From Bacillota bacterium (GTDB taxonomy: Bacteria > Bacillota > UBA994 > PWPR01), in the NCBI GenBank assembly GCA_028280325.1, contig JANQLZ010000118.1, positions 1 through 51,065 of the forward strand: a stretch of 51,065 nucleotides of DNA, written 5' to 3'. The notes beneath the pieces were generated by a model. That model worked only from the letters and a program-made list of their open reading frames with translations. It had not been told where the DNA came from and searched no databases. The position numbers and the translations under genes were made by a program. Below are positions 36,165 through 47,386 of this stretch, piece by piece (positions within the stretch are counted from its first letter, which is position 1; every line of letters starts with the position of its first letter).

Positions 36165-38009
36165 CTACTCCCTACTCTCATTATGTATTCTATGGTAAAA
36201 ATCGTATACGGCCTGGGCGGCAGCTTTGTTCATGCCCTTGACATTTTCCAGCTCCTCTACGCTGGCCTGAGCAATAGACTTTATACTGCCAAATGCCTTG
36301 ATTAAATTACGCTGTCGAACCATTCCTACTCCCGGTATTTTTAAAAGTTTACTGTTCTTTTGCCTTTTGGAACGCAGATTACGATGGTATTCCAGGGCAA
36401 AGCGGTGGGCTTCGTCTCTAATTCTTTGAACCAGATACAAACTGCGAGACTGCCGGGGCAGCTCTATCGGAGCTGAACTGCCAGGGCGATAAATCAGCTC
36501 TTCTCTTTTGGCTAAACTCACAATAGTAATATTCGTCGCTGAGAGCTTTTTGGCAACAGTGAGCACGGCATTTAACTGCCCCAAGCCTCCATCGATAATA
36601 ATTAAATCCGGCTCCTGGCTAAAAGAGGTGTCCGTTGAGGTCAGCCTCTTTAACCTGCGTTCCAGTACCTCTTTTAAACTGGAAAAGTCATCCGGGCCGC
36701 TTACAGTCTTTATTTTAAATCTGCGATAGTGTTTTTTCTCTGCCTTTCCATCAATAAAAACAACCATTGAACCAACGCTCTGTTGCCCCTGGGTATTTGA
36801 TATATCATAACACTCAATCCGCTGGGGCAGACCGGGCAGTTTCAAAAAATGGGCCAGCTCATTCAGGGTTCCCTGACGGATATCATCGGCACTGTTTCTC
36901 CGCTTCCAGCGCTCTTCAACGGCCAGCATAACATTTTTTCGGGCCATCAAGGCCAGCTGTTTTTTGTCACCTCGCTGGGGCACATTAATATAAACCCTGT
37001 TACCCTTCTTCTCTGTCAGCCACTCCTCCAGCAGGTCCTGATCATACAGCTCGCCGTCAACAATAAGATGACGTGGGATAAAAACCTCTTCCACATAATA
37101 CTGCTTGATAAATGCGGTATAAATATCCTCGGAACGCCTCTCTATCCCCCCACTGATAACGTTAATATCTCGTCCAATTATGTGGCCGTCTCGCATAAAC
37201 ATAACGATCACACAGACATCTTCCACACCACGGGCCAGTGATATTATATCGGTATCTTCACCTTTACCTGAAACTATCTTCTGCCTTTCCAATACCCCAG
37301 CCAGGCTGTTGATATTGTCGCGAATACGGGCTGCCTTTTCATACTGCAAATCCTCGGCTGCACCCAACATTTCAGCCTTCAGCTCAGTAATTATATCCTT
37401 CTCCTGGCCGGATAAATACCTGATAGCCTTGTCCAATCGGCGATGATAATCTGCTGAACTGATAGAATTAATACAAGGGCCCGTGCAGAGTTTAATGTGG
37501 TAGTTTAAACAGGCTCGTTCTTTTTTGCCTGAGGGGATAATCTTCTGACAGGTTCTTAATTTAAACACTTTGCTCAAAACATTGACTAAATTCCTCACTG
37601 CCCAGGAGTTGGGGTAGGGACCAAAATATTGAGATCTGTCTTTTACAATTTTATGAGCTGACTCCAAACGCGGGTATTTTTCGTTCCTGTCAATCTTAAT
37701 ATAAATAAAATGCTTATTATCTGGGATTCTAATATTGTATTTCGGCTGATGTCTTTGAATTAAGATACTCTCCAGCACCAAAGCTTCTATCTCTGAATCG
37801 GTGACAATGTATTCAAAATCATAGATATTGGCGACCAGCTCCTGAGTTTTTGCATCATGACTGTGAAAAGAATTAAAATAGGAACGAACCCGATGGCAAA
37901 GATTAACCGCCTTACCAACATAGATAATTCTACCCTCGCTGTTCTTCATCAGATATGCGCCTGGCAGATGTGGTAATAGGCTTATTTTCTCTTTCAGTAC
38001 TTGATTCAT
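36165..38009 (-). CDS. uvrC: Excinuclease ABC subunit C UvrC (614 aa)
   Basis: Makes both incisions in nucleotide excision repair. The N-terminal GIY-YIG domain appears as LPGAYLMKNSEGRIIYVGKA, the UVR segment as EDLQYEKAARIRDN, the C-terminal endonuclease domain as ECYDISNTQGQQSVGSMVVF, DLIIIDGGLGQLNA and a final helix-hairpin-helix (KIPGVGMVRQRNLIKAFGSI). Length is typical. GGAGCG precedes the ATG. It follows uvrA by 73 bases. Confidence 0.96.
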   Translation of the reverse strand: MNQVLKEKISLLPHLPGAYLMKNSEGRIIYVGKAVNLCHRVRSYFNSFHSHDAKTQELVANIYDFEYIVTDSEIEALVLESILIQRHQPKYNIRIPDNKHFIYIKIDRNEKYPRLESAHKIVKDRSQYFGPYPNSWAVRNLVNVLSKVFKLRTCQKIIPSGKKERACLNYHIKLCTGPCINSISSADYHRRLDKAIRYLSGQEKDIITELKAEMLGAAEDLQYEKAARIRDNINSLAGVLERQKIVSGKGEDTDIISLARGVEDVCVIVMFMRDGHIIGRDINVISGGIERRSEDIYTAFIKQYYVEEVFIPRHLIVDGELYDQDLLEEWLTEKKGNRVYINVPQRGDKKQLALMARKNVMLAVEERWKRRNSADDIRQGTLNELAHFLKLPGLPQRIECYDISNTQGQQSVGSMVVFIDGKAEKKHYRRFKIKTVSGPDDFSSLKEVLERRLKRLTSTDTSFSQEPDLIIIDGGLGQLNAVLTVAKKLSATNITIVSLAKREELIYRPGSSAPIELPRQSRSLYLVQRIRDEAHRFALEYHRNLRSKRQKNSKLLKIPGVGMVRQRNLIKAFGSIKSIAQASVEELENVKGMNKAAAQAVYDFYHRIHNESRE

Positions 38010-38082
38010 GGGGTCGCTCCTGTTTTTAATTTGAGAATAATATCAGGTTATGTGCAATTAATTATACCTCATTTCATCCTAC

Positions 38083-40896
38083 CTAAGCTAAAACTTTTTT
38101 CAGAAATTGACCTGTATACGAGTTTTTTAACCGAGAAACCTCTTCAGGAGTACCAGTGGCAATGATCTGACCTCCCTTTTCTCCGCCTTCAGGCCCCAAA
38201 TCTATAATATGATCGGCACATTTGATTACATCTAAATTGTGTTCAATGACTACCACTGTATTACCGCTGTCCACCAGGCGCTGCAGGACCTTGAGCAGCT
38301 TGGAGATATCATCCATATGCAGGCCTGTTGTCGGTTCATCTAAAATGTAGATAGTCCGCCCCGTAGCCCGTTTGCTGAGCTCTGAGGCCAGTTTGATACG
38401 TTGAGCTTCTCCACCTGACAACTGGGTAGCAGGCTGGCCCAGGCGAATATATCCTAAGCCGACATCCTGCAAAGTCTGCAGCTTGTTGGCAATCCGGGGA
38501 ACGTTTCTAAAAAATTCAAGGGCCTGGTCTACTGTCATTGCCAATACATCGGCAATTGATTTTTCTTTGTAAAGCACCTGCAGGGCTTCACGATTGTATC
38601 TTTTTCCATTGCATACTTCACAGGGAACATATACATCCGGTAAAAAGTGCATTTCAATTTTAATAATACCGTCGCCTTTACAGGCCTCACATCGACCGCC
38701 CTTTTTGTTAAAGCTGAACCGGCCCTTTTTATAGCCGCGCATCTTGGACAACGGGGTTTCGGCGTACAGCTCTCGAATAATATCAAAGGTTTTGGTATAG
38801 GTTGCCGGATTACTGCGCGGGGTTCGCCCAATTGGCGACTGGTCTATGTCGATGACTTTGTCTAAATGCTCTAACCCTTCAATTGCGACATGTGCACCCG
38901 GATGCTTTTTGCTCCGATTTAAACTTCGAGCCAGAGCTTTGTAAAGTATTTCGTTGACAAACGAGGATTTGCCTGAACCGGAAACCCCGGTTACGCAGGT
39001 GAATAGACTGAGCGGAATACTGACATCTATTCCTTTTAAATTATTTTCACTGGCCCCAACCACGGTCAGCCATTTGCCATTGGGCTCCCTTCTGATCGTG
39101 GGAGCCAATATCTGTTTCTGACCTGATAGGTACTGGCCGGTAATAGACTCTTTAGCCCTCATTATCTGTTCAATTGAACCTGTAGCAACTATTTCCCCAC
39201 CGTGGATACCGGCTTTTGGCCCAATATCAATAATATAATCTGCTTCCTGCATCGTTTCCTCATCATGCTCCACCACTATTAAGGTATTGCCAATATCCCT
39301 CAACCCTTTTAAGGTGGCAATCAGCCGACAATTATCACGCTGGTGCAAACCTATACTGGGCTCATCTAAAATGTAGACCACGCCGGTTAAGCCGGAGCCT
39401 ATCTGGGTAGCCAGCCGAATGCGCTGAGCCTCACCTCCGGAAAGGGAGCCTGCTTTTCTGCTCAAGGTCAGGTAATCCAGCCCAACATTGACTAAAAAGT
39501 TTAACCGGGCTTTGATTTCTTTAATAACCTGATGTCCAATCATCCGCTGTTTTTCAGTTAACTCCAGATCATTAAACACGGTCAAGGCATCTTGAATGGC
39601 CAGATCAGTGATTTGCGATATATTGAATTTGTCGACCAAAACCGATAGGCTTTCGCTCCTTAAACGCTGCCCCTGGCATTCGTCGCAGGGGATCAGACTC
39701 ATATACTGATCCAGGTACTCGCGGGTTTCGCTGTTTTCTCGATACCGACGGTCTAAGTGGTTGACAACACCTTCAAAATAAGTATCATAATTGCGGATTC
39801 CGCCGTGTAGAAACTTGTATTTCATCTTTATTTTAGTTGTATTATCACCGTATAGTATTAAATCATGCTCATTATCTGTCATATCCTGCCAGGGCTTATC
39901 TAAATCAATGCCAAAGGTTTTAGCTACTCCCTTCATCAACTGAGGATAATAGTTGCTGTTCTTCATATCCCAGGGGACAATAACCCCCTGATTAATGGAC
40001 AGTTTTTTATCGATTATTACCTTTAATGGGTCAACCTCGCGCTTGTAACCCAAACCACTGCACTCCCGGCATGCTCCAAAGGGGCTGTTAAAGGAAAACA
40101 TCCTGGGTTCAAGCTCACCAATACTGAAACCGCAATGAGGGCAGGCGTAACGGGTACTGTAAACCTGCTCTTCACCATTGATAATATCAATAATTACTGA
40201 TTCATTACCCAACCCCAATGCCGTTTCCAGGGAGTCGGTCAGGCGGTTTTTGATGCCTTCTTTCATGACCAGTCTGTCGACAATCACGGCAATATCGTGT
40301 TTTTTATTTTTCTCGAGCTTGATCTCTTCTTCCAGCTGATACACTTGTCCATCGATGCGTACTCGGACATAACCTTCCCGCCGCAAGTCAGCCAGCAGGT
40401 TACGATGTTCGCCTTTTCGGCCGCGTACTACTGGAGCCAAAATCTGAAATCGGGTGCTTTCCGGTAGAGCCTGGATCTGGTCAACTATCTGCTGAACGGT
40501 TTGCTGGGTAATTGGGCCATGGCCATTAGGGCAGTGAGGCACTCCAATTCTGGCAAACAGCAGCCGCAGGTAATCGTATATCTCGGTTACAGTTCCCACA
40601 GTAGATCGGGGATTTCTGCTCGTTGTCTTTTGATCTATGGAAATTGCCGGCGACAGGCCTTCAATTAAGTCTACATTGGGCTTTTTCATCTGTCCTAAAA
40701 ACTGACGAGCGTAAGCCGATAATGATTCTACGTAACGGCGCTGCCCCTCAGCATAGATAGTGTCAAATGCTAATGAACTCTTTCCAGAACCACTGAGCCC
40801 GGTAATTACAACAAAACTATCACGAGGGATTTCAACATCAATATTTTTTAGGTTATGTTCCCGGGCACCCTTTACGACAATCTTTTTCAGCACCAT
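38083..40896 (-). CDS. uvrA: Excinuclease ABC subunit A UvrA (937 aa)
   Basis: Damage-sensing ATPase. Two ABC modules are visible: Walker [20 protein letters not shown] and [16 protein letters not shown]; signature [13 protein letters not shown] and [13 protein letters not shown]; Walker [15 protein letters not shown] and [14 protein letters not shown]. Two zinc sites occur (CPHCG...CREC and CEACKGDG...CEVC). Length is typical. GGAGGTAAAATA precedes the ATG. About 180 bases lie between this and uvrB, including a terminator. Confidence 0.97.
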   Translation of the reverse strand: MVLKKIVVKGAREHNLKNIDVEIPRDSFVVITGLSGSGKSSLAFDTIYAEGQRRYVESLSAYARQFLGQMKKPNVDLIEGLSPAISIDQKTTSRNPRSTVGTVTEIYDYLRLLFARIGVPHCPNGHGPITQQTVQQIVDQIQALPESTRFQILAPVVRGRKGEHRNLLADLRREGYVRVRIDGQVYQLEEEIKLEKNKKHDIAVIVDRLVMKEGIKNRLTDSLETALGLGNESVIIDIINGEEQVYSTRYACPHCGFSIGELEPRMFSFNSPFGACRECSGLGYKREVDPLKVIIDKKLSINQGVIVPWDMKNSNYYPQLMKGVAKTFGIDLDKPWQDMTDNEHDLILYGDNTTKIKMKYKFLHGGIRNYDTYFEGVVNHLDRRYRENSETREYLDQYMSLIPCDECQGQRLRSESLSVLVDKFNISQITDLAIQDALTVFNDLELTEKQRMIGHQVIKEIKARLNFLVNVGLDYLTLSRKAGSLSGGEAQRIRLATQIGSGLTGVVYILDEPSIGLHQRDNCRLIATLKGLRDIGNTLIVVEHDEETMQEADYIIDIGPKAGIHGGEIVATGSIEQIMRAKESITGQYLSGQKQILAPTIRREPNGKWLTVVGASENNLKGIDVSIPLSLFTCVTGVSGSGKSSFVNEILYKALARSLNRSKKHPGAHVAIEGLEHLDKVIDIDQSPIGRTPRSNPATYTKTFDIIRELYAETPLSKMRGYKKGRFSFNKKGGRCEACKGDGIIKIEMHFLPDVYVPCEVCNGKRYNREALQVLYKEKSIADVLAMTVDQALEFFRNVPRIANKLQTLQDVGLGYIRLGQPATQLSGGEAQRIKLASELSKRATGRTIYILDEPTTGLHMDDISKLLKVLQRLVDSGNTVVVIEHNLDVIKCADHIIDLGPEGGEKGGQIIATGTPEEVSRLKNSYTGQFLKKVLA

Positions 40897-41002
40897 TATT
40901 TTACCTCCATACTACCTTCAGCCTATATATGAGGGCTAACTGGTATAATTCTCCTGATAAAAGAGAACATACATTCGCCCTGTTCAGTATTACTATTATA
41001 GA

Positions 41003-41031
41003 TAAAAAAAACGCCAGTTACAAGGACCGGC
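41003..41031 (-). terminator. Terminator of uvrB
   Basis: On the minus strand GCCGGT pairs with ACTGGC (one G-T pair) around a seven-base loop, followed by GTTTTTTTT. It is about 60 bases past the uvrB stop and splits uvrB from uvrA. Confidence 0.75.
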
Positions 41032-41092
41032 TTCAATATTTTTGTTAAACAAATCTTAATTTTCACGGGTAAGGGGCTTATCTGGACCTGCT

Positions 41093-43084
41093 TTACCTCA
41101 TATTTTTCCTTTTCTTAATATCTTTAATCAGATCGCGCAATTCAGAAGCCCGTTCAAATTCCAGCTTTCTGGCGGCCTCCTTCATCTCATGCTCCAGATT
41201 TAAAATCAGCTCTTTGGCCTGAACCCTGGTCATTCTCTTAATGCTCTTGGTAGTTAAATAGGAAGCCTGTTCTTCAGCAACCTTGGTCACTTTGAGAATA
41301 TCACGTACAGATTTTTGAATACTCTGCGGGGTTATCTGGTATTTTTGATTGTATTTCATCTGAATAGCCCGGCGTCGGTTGGTCTCATTGATAGCTCTTT
41401 CCATGGAGCCGGTCATTTTATCGGCATACATAATTACCCGCCCATTGACATTACGGGCGGCCCGGCCAATAGTCTGCACTAAAGAGGTTTCCGAACGCAA
41501 AAACCCTTCCTTGTCGGCATCGAGGATGGTTACCAGGGATACTTCAGGCAAATCCAGCCCCTCTCTTAACAGGTTGATACCGATTAACACATCAAAAACA
41601 CCGACCCGAAGATCATGGATTATTTCCATGCGTTCGATAGTGTCGATATCTGAATGGAGGTATTTCACTCGTAACCCTTGTTCCTTGAAGTAGTCAGTCA
41701 AATCCTCTGCCATTCTCTTGGTCAGAGTGGTCACCAATATCCGATCGCTCATTTCTACCCGAGCTACTATCTCAGCATATAAATCGTCTATCTGACCATC
41801 AATGGGCCTGACCTCAACCACTGGATCAATTAAACCGGTCGGCCTGATAATCTGCTCTACCAGCTTCTGTTTGATTTGCAGCTCGTAGGGGCCCGGGGTT
41901 GCCGAAACATAGACTACCTGGTTTAAGCGCTCACTAAACTCTTCAAATTTGAGCGGCCTGTTATCAACGGCGCTGGGCAGTCGAAATCCATGGTCTACCA
42001 GGGTCAGCTTTCTCGATCTGTCTCCAAAATACATACCTCTAACCTGAGGAATGGAGACATGTGATTCATCTACAACCAGCAAAAAATCATCCGGAAAATA
42101 GTCAATTAAAGTCCAGGGCGGCTCACCGGACTGCCGGCCGTCGAGATGCCGGGAATAGTTCTCAATACCTTTGCAGAAGCCCAGTTCTCGGATCATTTCT
42201 AAATCGTAACGGGTTCTTTGCTCTAAGCGTTGAGCCTCCAGCAGCTTGCCATCGCCCTTTAATTCTACTAATTGCTGGTCGAGCTCGGCCTCAATATCAG
42301 TGGCAGCTCTAACAACATTCTCCTCGGAAGTGACAAAGTGTGAGGCAGGATAGATGGCTATGTGGTTGCGGTCCGATAGTATTTCACCGGTTAAGCTGTT
42401 GATCTCGGTTATCCGTTCGATTTCATCCCCCCAGAACTCTACCCTGATTGCGACCTCATTTTGAGAGGCAGGAAAAATCTCTAAAATATCGCCGCGGACC
42501 CGAAAGGTACCGCGCTGAAAATTGACATCATTGCGATCATACTGAATATCTACTAAATGACGTAAAATATCATCTCTGCTCTTGATCATACCTTGACGCA
42601 GAGACAGTCCCAGCTTGTAGTAGTATTCCGGAGAGCCGAGTCCATAGATACAGGAGACAGATGCTACGATGATGACATCCTGACGCTCTGACAAGGCCGA
42701 GGTAGCGGAGTGCCGCAGTTTATCAATTTCATCATTAATGGAGGCATCCTTCTCAATATAGGTGTCAGTACTGGGTACATAGGCTTCCGGCTGATAGTAA
42801 TCATAATAGCTGACAAAATATTCTACCGCATTATGCGGAAAAAATTCCTTAAACTCACTGCATAACTGGGCAGCCAGCGTCTTATTGTGGGCCAACACTA
42901 GCGTAGGTTTCTGTATTTTTTCAATGACATTGGCCATGGTATAGGTTTTTCCAGAACCAGTTACCCCTAATAGCACCTGATGCTTCAGGTCAGCGGCAAT
43001 CCCGTCCACCAGGTCCGCTATGGCCTGAGGCTGATCACCTTTCGGGGCATAGCTTGACACCAGTTTGAACGCTTTTTTATCCAT
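41093..43084 (-). CDS. uvrB: Excinuclease ABC subunit B UvrB (663 aa)
   Basis: DNA-damage verification helicase-like subunit. Walker A is [17 protein letters not shown]. The beta-hairpin that locks on DNA reads [20 protein letters not shown]. Motif VSATPGPYE and the late helicase motifs ([25 protein letters not shown]) follow. The C-terminal UVR domain ([20 protein letters not shown]) binds UvrC. Length is typical. GAGGAGGG precedes the ATG. Confidence 0.97.
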   Translation of the reverse strand: MDKKAFKLVSSYAPKGDQPQAIADLVDGIAADLKHQVLLGVTGSGKTYTMANVIEKIQKPTLVLAHNKTLAAQLCSEFKEFFPHNAVEYFVSYYDYYQPEAYVPSTDTYIEKDASINDEIDKLRHSATSALSERQDVIIVASVSCIYGLGSPEYYYKLGLSLRQGMIKSRDDILRHLVDIQYDRNDVNFQRGTFRVRGDILEIFPASQNEVAIRVEFWGDEIERITEINSLTGEILSDRNHIAIYPASHFVTSEENVVRAATDIEAELDQQLVELKGDGKLLEAQRLEQRTRYDLEMIRELGFCKGIENYSRHLDGRQSGEPPWTLIDYFPDDFLLVVDESHVSIPQVRGMYFGDRSRKLTLVDHGFRLPSAVDNRPLKFEEFSERLNQVVYVSATPGPYELQIKQKLVEQIIRPTGLIDPVVEVRPIDGQIDDLYAEIVARVEMSDRILVTTLTKRMAEDLTDYFKEQGLRVKYLHSDIDTIERMEIIHDLRVGVFDVLIGINLLREGLDLPEVSLVTILDADKEGFLRSETSLVQTIGRAARNVNGRVIMYADKMTGSMERAINETNRRRAIQMKYNQKYQITPQSIQKSVRDILKVTKVAEEQASYLTTKSIKRMTRVQAKELILNLEHEMKEAARKLEFERASELRDLIKDIKKRKNMR

Positions 43085-43115
43085 AATAGCCCTCCTCCGA
43101 TGAATGGTATTATTC

Positions 43116-43124
43116 AGTATAACA
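43116..43124 (-). promoter_or_regulatory. Putative extended -10 promoter of uvrB
   Basis: On the minus strand TGTTATACT reads as an extended -10 (TGnTATACT) about 30 bases before the uvrB ATG. No convincing -35 at 17 bases and no LexA-box pattern was seen nearby. Confidence 0.35.
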
Positions 43125-43190
43125 TGTTACCGGACAAGAAAAAAAGAGCCCTTTTCCGGACACTTTTTTTGTCATATTTATAAGCTCCAT

Positions 43191-44330
43191 CTATTTCTTT
43201 TTAACAAAATTAAACGGATTGTTGGGCTCTCCATTGATTCTAATCTCAAAATGGAGATGCGGGCCGGTGCTCAGACCAGTAGTTCCACATTCTGAAATAG
43301 CCTGTCCCTTGGCCACGCTTTGTCCCTGTTTGACTAACAGCTTGCTATTGTGGGCATACAGGGTTGATCGGCCATTGCCGTGATTGATAATAACAGACAG
43401 GCCATAACCGCCGTAGCTGCCAGCATGAATCACTGTCCCACTGTCTGCCGCATAGATTTTTTTTCCATAACCTATCCCGACATCGACACCGGTATGGAAA
43501 GATCTTTTCTTAGTAATAGGGTGAATTCGATAGCCAAAGGCAGATGTTATCCAGGTATATCCCGGGGTTGGCCAGGTAAATGTACCAGTACCATTAACGT
43601 CAGAGTCCCCTAATTGACGCAGTTGCTCTTCCAGCTTTTTAGAGGTAGCCTCCAGTTCTTTTAAGGCCTTCTCATATTCTTCAGCATCTGTTTCCAGCCG
43701 CCGCATCAAGGCCGTCCGTTGGGCAGAGCGGGTCTGGTATTCACTTCTCCGATATTCAACTGTTTGGCGCTGTATTTCCATCACCTGTTTTGCTTCCAGT
43801 AAACTGCTCTTTTCTTTTTCCAGCGCATCCCGTTTGGCACTGATCTCGGCGATCAGCTCCCGGTCAACTGAGATGAGTTTGCGCATCATGGTAAAACGGC
43901 TCAGAAAATCTGCTAAACTCTCTGCTTTAAACAGTATTGAAGCATAGCTTAACGAGCTGTACTTATAGATAGCCTGTACCCGACCGCCCAGCAGCTCCTC
44001 TCTCTCGTTCAAATCGTTTAAGGCCTGTTCCAATTCTGCTTCCCGGGCCACAATCGATTCATCGAGCTCTTCAATCTGTACTTCCAGGTTATTTATTTTT
44101 CTCTCAGTTTCCTGCAACTGAGTCATTAACTGTTTCAGCTGGGCAGCAGTAGATTTCTGTTGGCTATTATTCGACTGAAGTTTATCTTTTAAGTCTTCCA
44201 GATCCTGTTGGGCTTGCTGCAGCTCATCCTGAACCTGATTAATGTTTTTGGCCTCAGCTATGACAAACTGCATCACCAGAAAAACAATGATTAGAGCAAT
44301 AGTAATTTTTTTAATTCCCATAACCTTCAT
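43191..44330 (-). CDS. EnvC-like coiled-coil M23 murein hydrolase (379 aa)
   Basis: Signal peptide or N-terminal anchor (about 5-25), long coiled coil (about 27-235, rich in Glu, Gln and Leu), then an M23 domain (about 255-375). The zinc and catalytic residues are complete: HTGVD, TLYAH and HLHF. Thus it should be an active endopeptidase, unlike EnvC itself, which lacks a functional active site. It directly follows ftsEX, whose complexes regulate such peptidoglycan hydrolases in the cell wall. The start is uncertain between two nearby ATGs (44330 and 44321). Confidence 0.9.
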   Translation of the reverse strand: MKVMGIKKITIALIIVFLVMQFVIAEAKNINQVQDELQQAQQDLEDLKDKLQSNNSQQKSTAAQLKQLMTQLQETERKINNLEVQIEELDESIVAREAELEQALNDLNEREELLGGRVQAIYKYSSLSYASILFKAESLADFLSRFTMMRKLISVDRELIAEISAKRDALEKEKSSLLEAKQVMEIQRQTVEYRRSEYQTRSAQRTALMRRLETDAEEYEKALKELEATSKKLEEQLRQLGDSDVNGTGTFTWPTPGYTWITSAFGYRIHPITKKRSFHTGVDVGIGYGKKIYAADSGTVIHAGSYGGYGLSVIINHGNGRSTLYAHNSKLLVKQGQSVAKGQAISECGTTGLSTGPHLHFEIRINGEPNNPFNFVKKK

Positions 44331-44351
44331 ATCCTTTCCAATCCATAGCTG

Positions 44352-45236
44352 TTAAAGCTTTAAGAACTTTCTCATGGAGATAGTGCTGCCAAATATGCCT
44401 AAGAAAGAGCCCCCAACAGCCAATATGATAAATAGTCTGGTACTGATTACAGTTGTCGGTACAACCTGGACATATTGAATTATTCCAGCGAACCACAGTG
44501 TAAACTGCTTATAAGCCCAAATCAGTAAACCTCCAGCAAACATAGAACCCAGCAGCCCGATCAGCCAGCCCTCCAAAATAAACGGCCAGCGGATGTACCA
44601 ATTGGTGGCACCAACATAGCGCATGATAGTAATGTCGTCCTGCCTCATCAATACAGTTAAGCGAATAGTATTAAAGATGACAAAGGTAGAAGCAATTCCA
44701 ACCGCTACGGCCAGACCTAATCCGATCCACCGGACAATATCCGTCACATTCAATATATCGGCAATGTATTCCCGACCGTACACCACCTCTTCGATGCCTT
44801 TAAAATCTTTGATGGCCTCAGCCACAATGGCAATCTGAGCCGCATCCTGAACAGATATTTCATAACCGTCCCAAATCAGGGCCTCTAAATCCAAGCCGTC
44901 TAAGACCTCGGCATCCTCACCAAACTGGTCTCTCAACAGTTCGATGCCTTGGTCCTTACCAATATACTGAACCTGATGGACCATGGGATGGGCTCTGATC
45001 TTTTCTTCCAGCAAAGCCTTATCGTCAAGTGGCAGTCCCGACTCTAAAAAAACCTTAATGTCCAGCTCAGATTCAACCTGGTTGACAAAGGAGTTGACAT
45101 TAGATATTAACAGCACAACTATCCCTGCAATTAACAAGCACACCATAACTGTTGAAATTGAAGCGGTTGTCATCCAACTATTTTTCCATAAGTTACGACA
45201 CGCATTACGCAGATGATTACCCATTTTGTAAAACAC
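44352..45236 (-). CDS. ftsX: Cell-division ABC transporter permease FtsX (294 aa)
   Basis: Four membrane helices (about 26-49, 172-196, 221-245 and 266-286) with a large extracellular loop between the first two, the FtsX layout. The loop transmits activation to wall hydrolases. I chose GTG at 45236, seven bases behind GGGAGG; ATG at 45224 has no site. The start overlaps ftsE by 20 bases, suggesting coupling. Confidence 0.93.
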   Translation of the reverse strand: MFYKMGNHLRNACRNLWKNSWMTTASISTVMVCLLIAGIVVLLISNVNSFVNQVESELDIKVFLESGLPLDDKALLEEKIRAHPMVHQVQYIGKDQGIELLRDQFGEDAEVLDGLDLEALIWDGYEISVQDAAQIAIVAEAIKDFKGIEEVVYGREYIADILNVTDIVRWIGLGLAVAVGIASTFVIFNTIRLTVLMRQDDITIMRYVGATNWYIRWPFILEGWLIGLLGSMFAGGLLIWAYKQFTLWFAGIIQYVQVVPTTVISTRLFIILAVGGSFLGIFGSTISMRKFLKL

Positions 45237-45912
45237 TGCTGTACCTCCCTCGGGCATCGTCTCTGATCACACGGCCACTGCTTAACATAATAACTCTGCG
45301 TTTCATTTTATCTACAATAGCGCTGTCATGAGTGGCCATGACCACAGTGGTTCCAGCGCTGTTAATTCTAGCCAATAAACTCATAACTGCCCGGGTAATT
45401 TCAGGATCGAGATTACCGGTAGGCTCGTCAGCCAGGATTAGCAGGGGCCAGTTGGCTATGGCTCTGCCTATGGCGGTACGCTGCTGCTCCCCCCCCGAAA
45501 GCTGCTTGGGGTAGGCGTCTTTTCGATGGGCCATTTCAATGATTTTCAATACCTCTTTGACCCGCTTTAAAACCTTTTCTTTAGGCATGCCAATCACATG
45601 CAAAGCAAAGGCAATGTTATCATGAACAGTCAGGTTGGGTAAAAGCTTAAAATCCTGAAAAACAATACCCATCTGTCGCCGCATAAAGGGTACTTTTTTG
45701 AGCTTCATCCGGGACATATCAGTTCCATTAAAAAAAATCGAACCGGAAGTCGGACGCTCTTCGCAGGATATCAGCTTCATAATAGTGGATTTACCAGCAC
45801 CATTAGGACCAACCAAAAATACGAACTCGCCTTTTTTTATAGTTATACTAAGGCCATCTATGGCCTTGATGTCTTTGCCATATGATTTAACAACATTTTT
45901 AAATACAAGCAC
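45217..45912 (-). CDS. ftsE: Cell-division ABC transporter ATPase FtsE (231 aa)
   Basis: The ATPase partner of FtsX. Walker [19 protein letters not shown]-loop [12 protein letters not shown], signature [15 protein letters not shown], Walker [16 protein letters not shown] and the H-loop MATHD are all present. I chose GTG at 45912, eight bases after GGAG, giving the usual length of about 230. ATG at 45939 in frame has no ribosome binding site. Confidence 0.95.
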   Translation of the reverse strand: MLVFKNVVKSYGKDIKAIDGLSITIKKGEFVFLVGPNGAGKSTIMKLISCEERPTSGSIFFNGTDMSRMKLKKVPFMRRQMGIVFQDFKLLPNLTVHDNIAFALHVIGMPKEKVLKRVKEVLKIIEMAHRKDAYPKQLSGGEQQRTAIGRAIANWPLLILADEPTGNLDPEITRAVMSLLARINSAGTTVVMATHDSAIVDKMKRRVIMLSSGRVIRDDARGRYSSVLQNG

Positions 45913-46378
45913 TGCTAACACTCCGTCCACCTGTTGCATAAGTATAATTTTAGCAAAAAATAATATACACCTTTAATTTACTGTTTTACGACACATTTCG
46001 CAAGTATTATTTTGCTTTGTCAATAAAATTTAATATATTTCCATTTTTTTGAGCAAAATAAAGATCATTTGTAATGCTTCAGGTATCTATTCGACACCTG
46101 TACCCGACATAAAGTTTCAGGAAATAACAAACATGTGGTCAAAAAATTAAATATATTAAAAAATTACCTGCCACAATATAATAACATAAGTTATAGGAAG
46201 CTCATTAAAAAGTAACAGATTTTTATTATCTGGAATAATATAGCTTATCATTATGCAATTATAGATATACTACTGGGAGATACTGGTCTAATGTTAACGA
46301 AAGCTGAACGGTGAAGAACAAATGCCCAGCTTTCATTGCAGTAGGATTAGGTAGGTTGGAGTTAGTTTTGCAGCACTG
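45913..46378. other. AT-rich intergenic region, no gene seen
   Basis: 466 bases between ftsE and the creatininase gene. It has no credible reading frame. GAAAGCTG (46299-46306) and CAGCTTTC (46327-46334) form an inverted repeat about 45 bases past the creatininase stop, without a T-run, and may be a weak terminator. A possible ftsE promoter could not be fixed. Confidence 0.45.
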
Positions 46379-47098
46379 TTATTTAACGTAACATCCTGAA
46401 CTGAATTGATCAATTAACCGCATTATTTCGTTAGATACCACCTTCAGAATCTGCTTTCCTTTTTCTGCCGTAGCCTTGGTGGCATCTCCGGTCATGGCAT
46501 TCTGCAATGTAGTAAAAGAGATATCAGCGGTATAGATCTGTCCGATAACCCTGTTGTCATTAGCAGTTGCCAAATCCATTTCAATGTTTTCCGGCATGAT
46601 AGCCAGCATGACCGAGGTTTCATCTTCTCCGGCATGTCCTCTGCTGTCGCAGATTTCTAATATTTGTGGCATATAATCGGCCCACCAATCAATTACCAGT
46701 ACTTGCGCACCTGCATCAGCCAAATGCTGGGCTGCGGTTCTCAGAGCCGGACGATTACCGCCGTGACCATTTAAAAAAACCTGCTTCTTCAGCCCCCACT
46801 GGAGCAGGCTCGTGCCAATCTCAACCAGATAACGCACCATGGTTTCAGTACTGATATTTATTGTACCCGGAAATACTTTTAAGCCCCAGGAACAGCCATA
46901 GTTAACCGTGGGCGCTATCAGGATGCGGCTGTTCATTTTGCTGTCTATTAACGCTGCTATTCTTTCGGGAATCAAAAAATCTGTGCCCAAAGGGCAGTGA
47001 GGTCCATGAGCTTCGGTTGTGCCTATGGGTAAGATGACGGCCTCCATCTGTTGACTATATTTCTTAAATTTGTTCATGGTTAAAGCTGACAAATACAT
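46379..47098 (-). CDS. Creatininase-family amidohydrolase (239 aa)
   Basis: Metal-dependent amidohydrolase of the creatininase fold. The metal-site motifs are GTTEAHGPHCPLGTD, NGHGGN and HAGEDETS. Substrates in this family range from creatinine to formamide groups in coenzyme biosynthesis, so the substrate is open. Length fits. GAGGAG before the ATG. It is alone, divergent from rnj, with no pathway context. Confidence 0.88.
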   Translation of the reverse strand: MYLSALTMNKFKKYSQQMEAVILPIGTTEAHGPHCPLGTDFLIPERIAALIDSKMNSRILIAPTVNYGCSWGLKVFPGTINISTETMVRYLVEIGTSLLQWGLKKQVFLNGHGGNRPALRTAAQHLADAGAQVLVIDWWADYMPQILEICDSRGHAGEDETSVMLAIMPENIEMDLATANDNRVIGQIYTADISFTTLQNAMTGDATKATAEKGKQILKVVSNEIMRLIDQFSSGCYVK

Positions 47099-47173
47099 GT
47101 TAGAATCTCCTCTGCTTTTTAATGCTTTTTAACTTCGGTTTAACCCATTGATATCCTTTAACGATTTTTTTGT

Positions 47174-47202
47174 TTGTCAGTTCCCTGACCTTATGTTATA
47201 CT
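47174..47202 (+). promoter_or_regulatory. Strong putative sigma-A promoter of rnj
   Basis: TTGTCA (47174-47179) and TATACT (47197-47202), 17 bases apart, each five of six to consensus, with an extended TGn before the -10. Predicted transcription start is near 47209, about 178 bases before the rnj ATG. Confidence 0.7.
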
Positions 47203-47238
47203 GTTGGCGGAGTTTTAAGCGACGGACCATAATCTTTT

Positions 47239-47267
47239 CCGGTAAACTAATCCTTTACCGGTTTTTT
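47239..47267 (+). terminator. Rho-independent terminator in the rnj leader (possible attenuator)
   Basis: CCGGTAAA (47239-47246) and TTTACCGG (47254-47261) form an 8-bp stem with a seven-base loop and are followed by six T. It is about 30 bases after the predicted rnj transcription start and on the same strand. No plus-strand gene ends before it. Confidence 0.7.
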
Positions 47268-47287
47268 GATATGAGGTTAATTTGTTG

Positions 47288-47313
47288 GGGAATTATATTT
47301 TAAAGCAATTCCC
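47288..47313 (+). promoter_or_regulatory. Second hairpin in the rnj leader
   Basis: GGGAATT (47288-47294) and AATTCCC (47307-47313) form a perfect 7-bp stem around a 12-base loop, between the terminator-like hairpin and the rnj ribosome binding site. It could be an RNA-processing or stability element. Not a terminator by sequence. Confidence 0.4.
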
Positions 47314-47386
47314 TAATCTTTAGCTGGAAAAAGGGTTATTCTAATAGCAGTACATAATTACTTACAAATGATTAGGAGAGACTAAG

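Noticed and set aside
43140..43175. A/T-rich hairpin AAAAG-AGCC-CTTTT as terminator of the M23 gene
   Set aside because: The stem has only five pairs and the flanking runs alone are not convincing.
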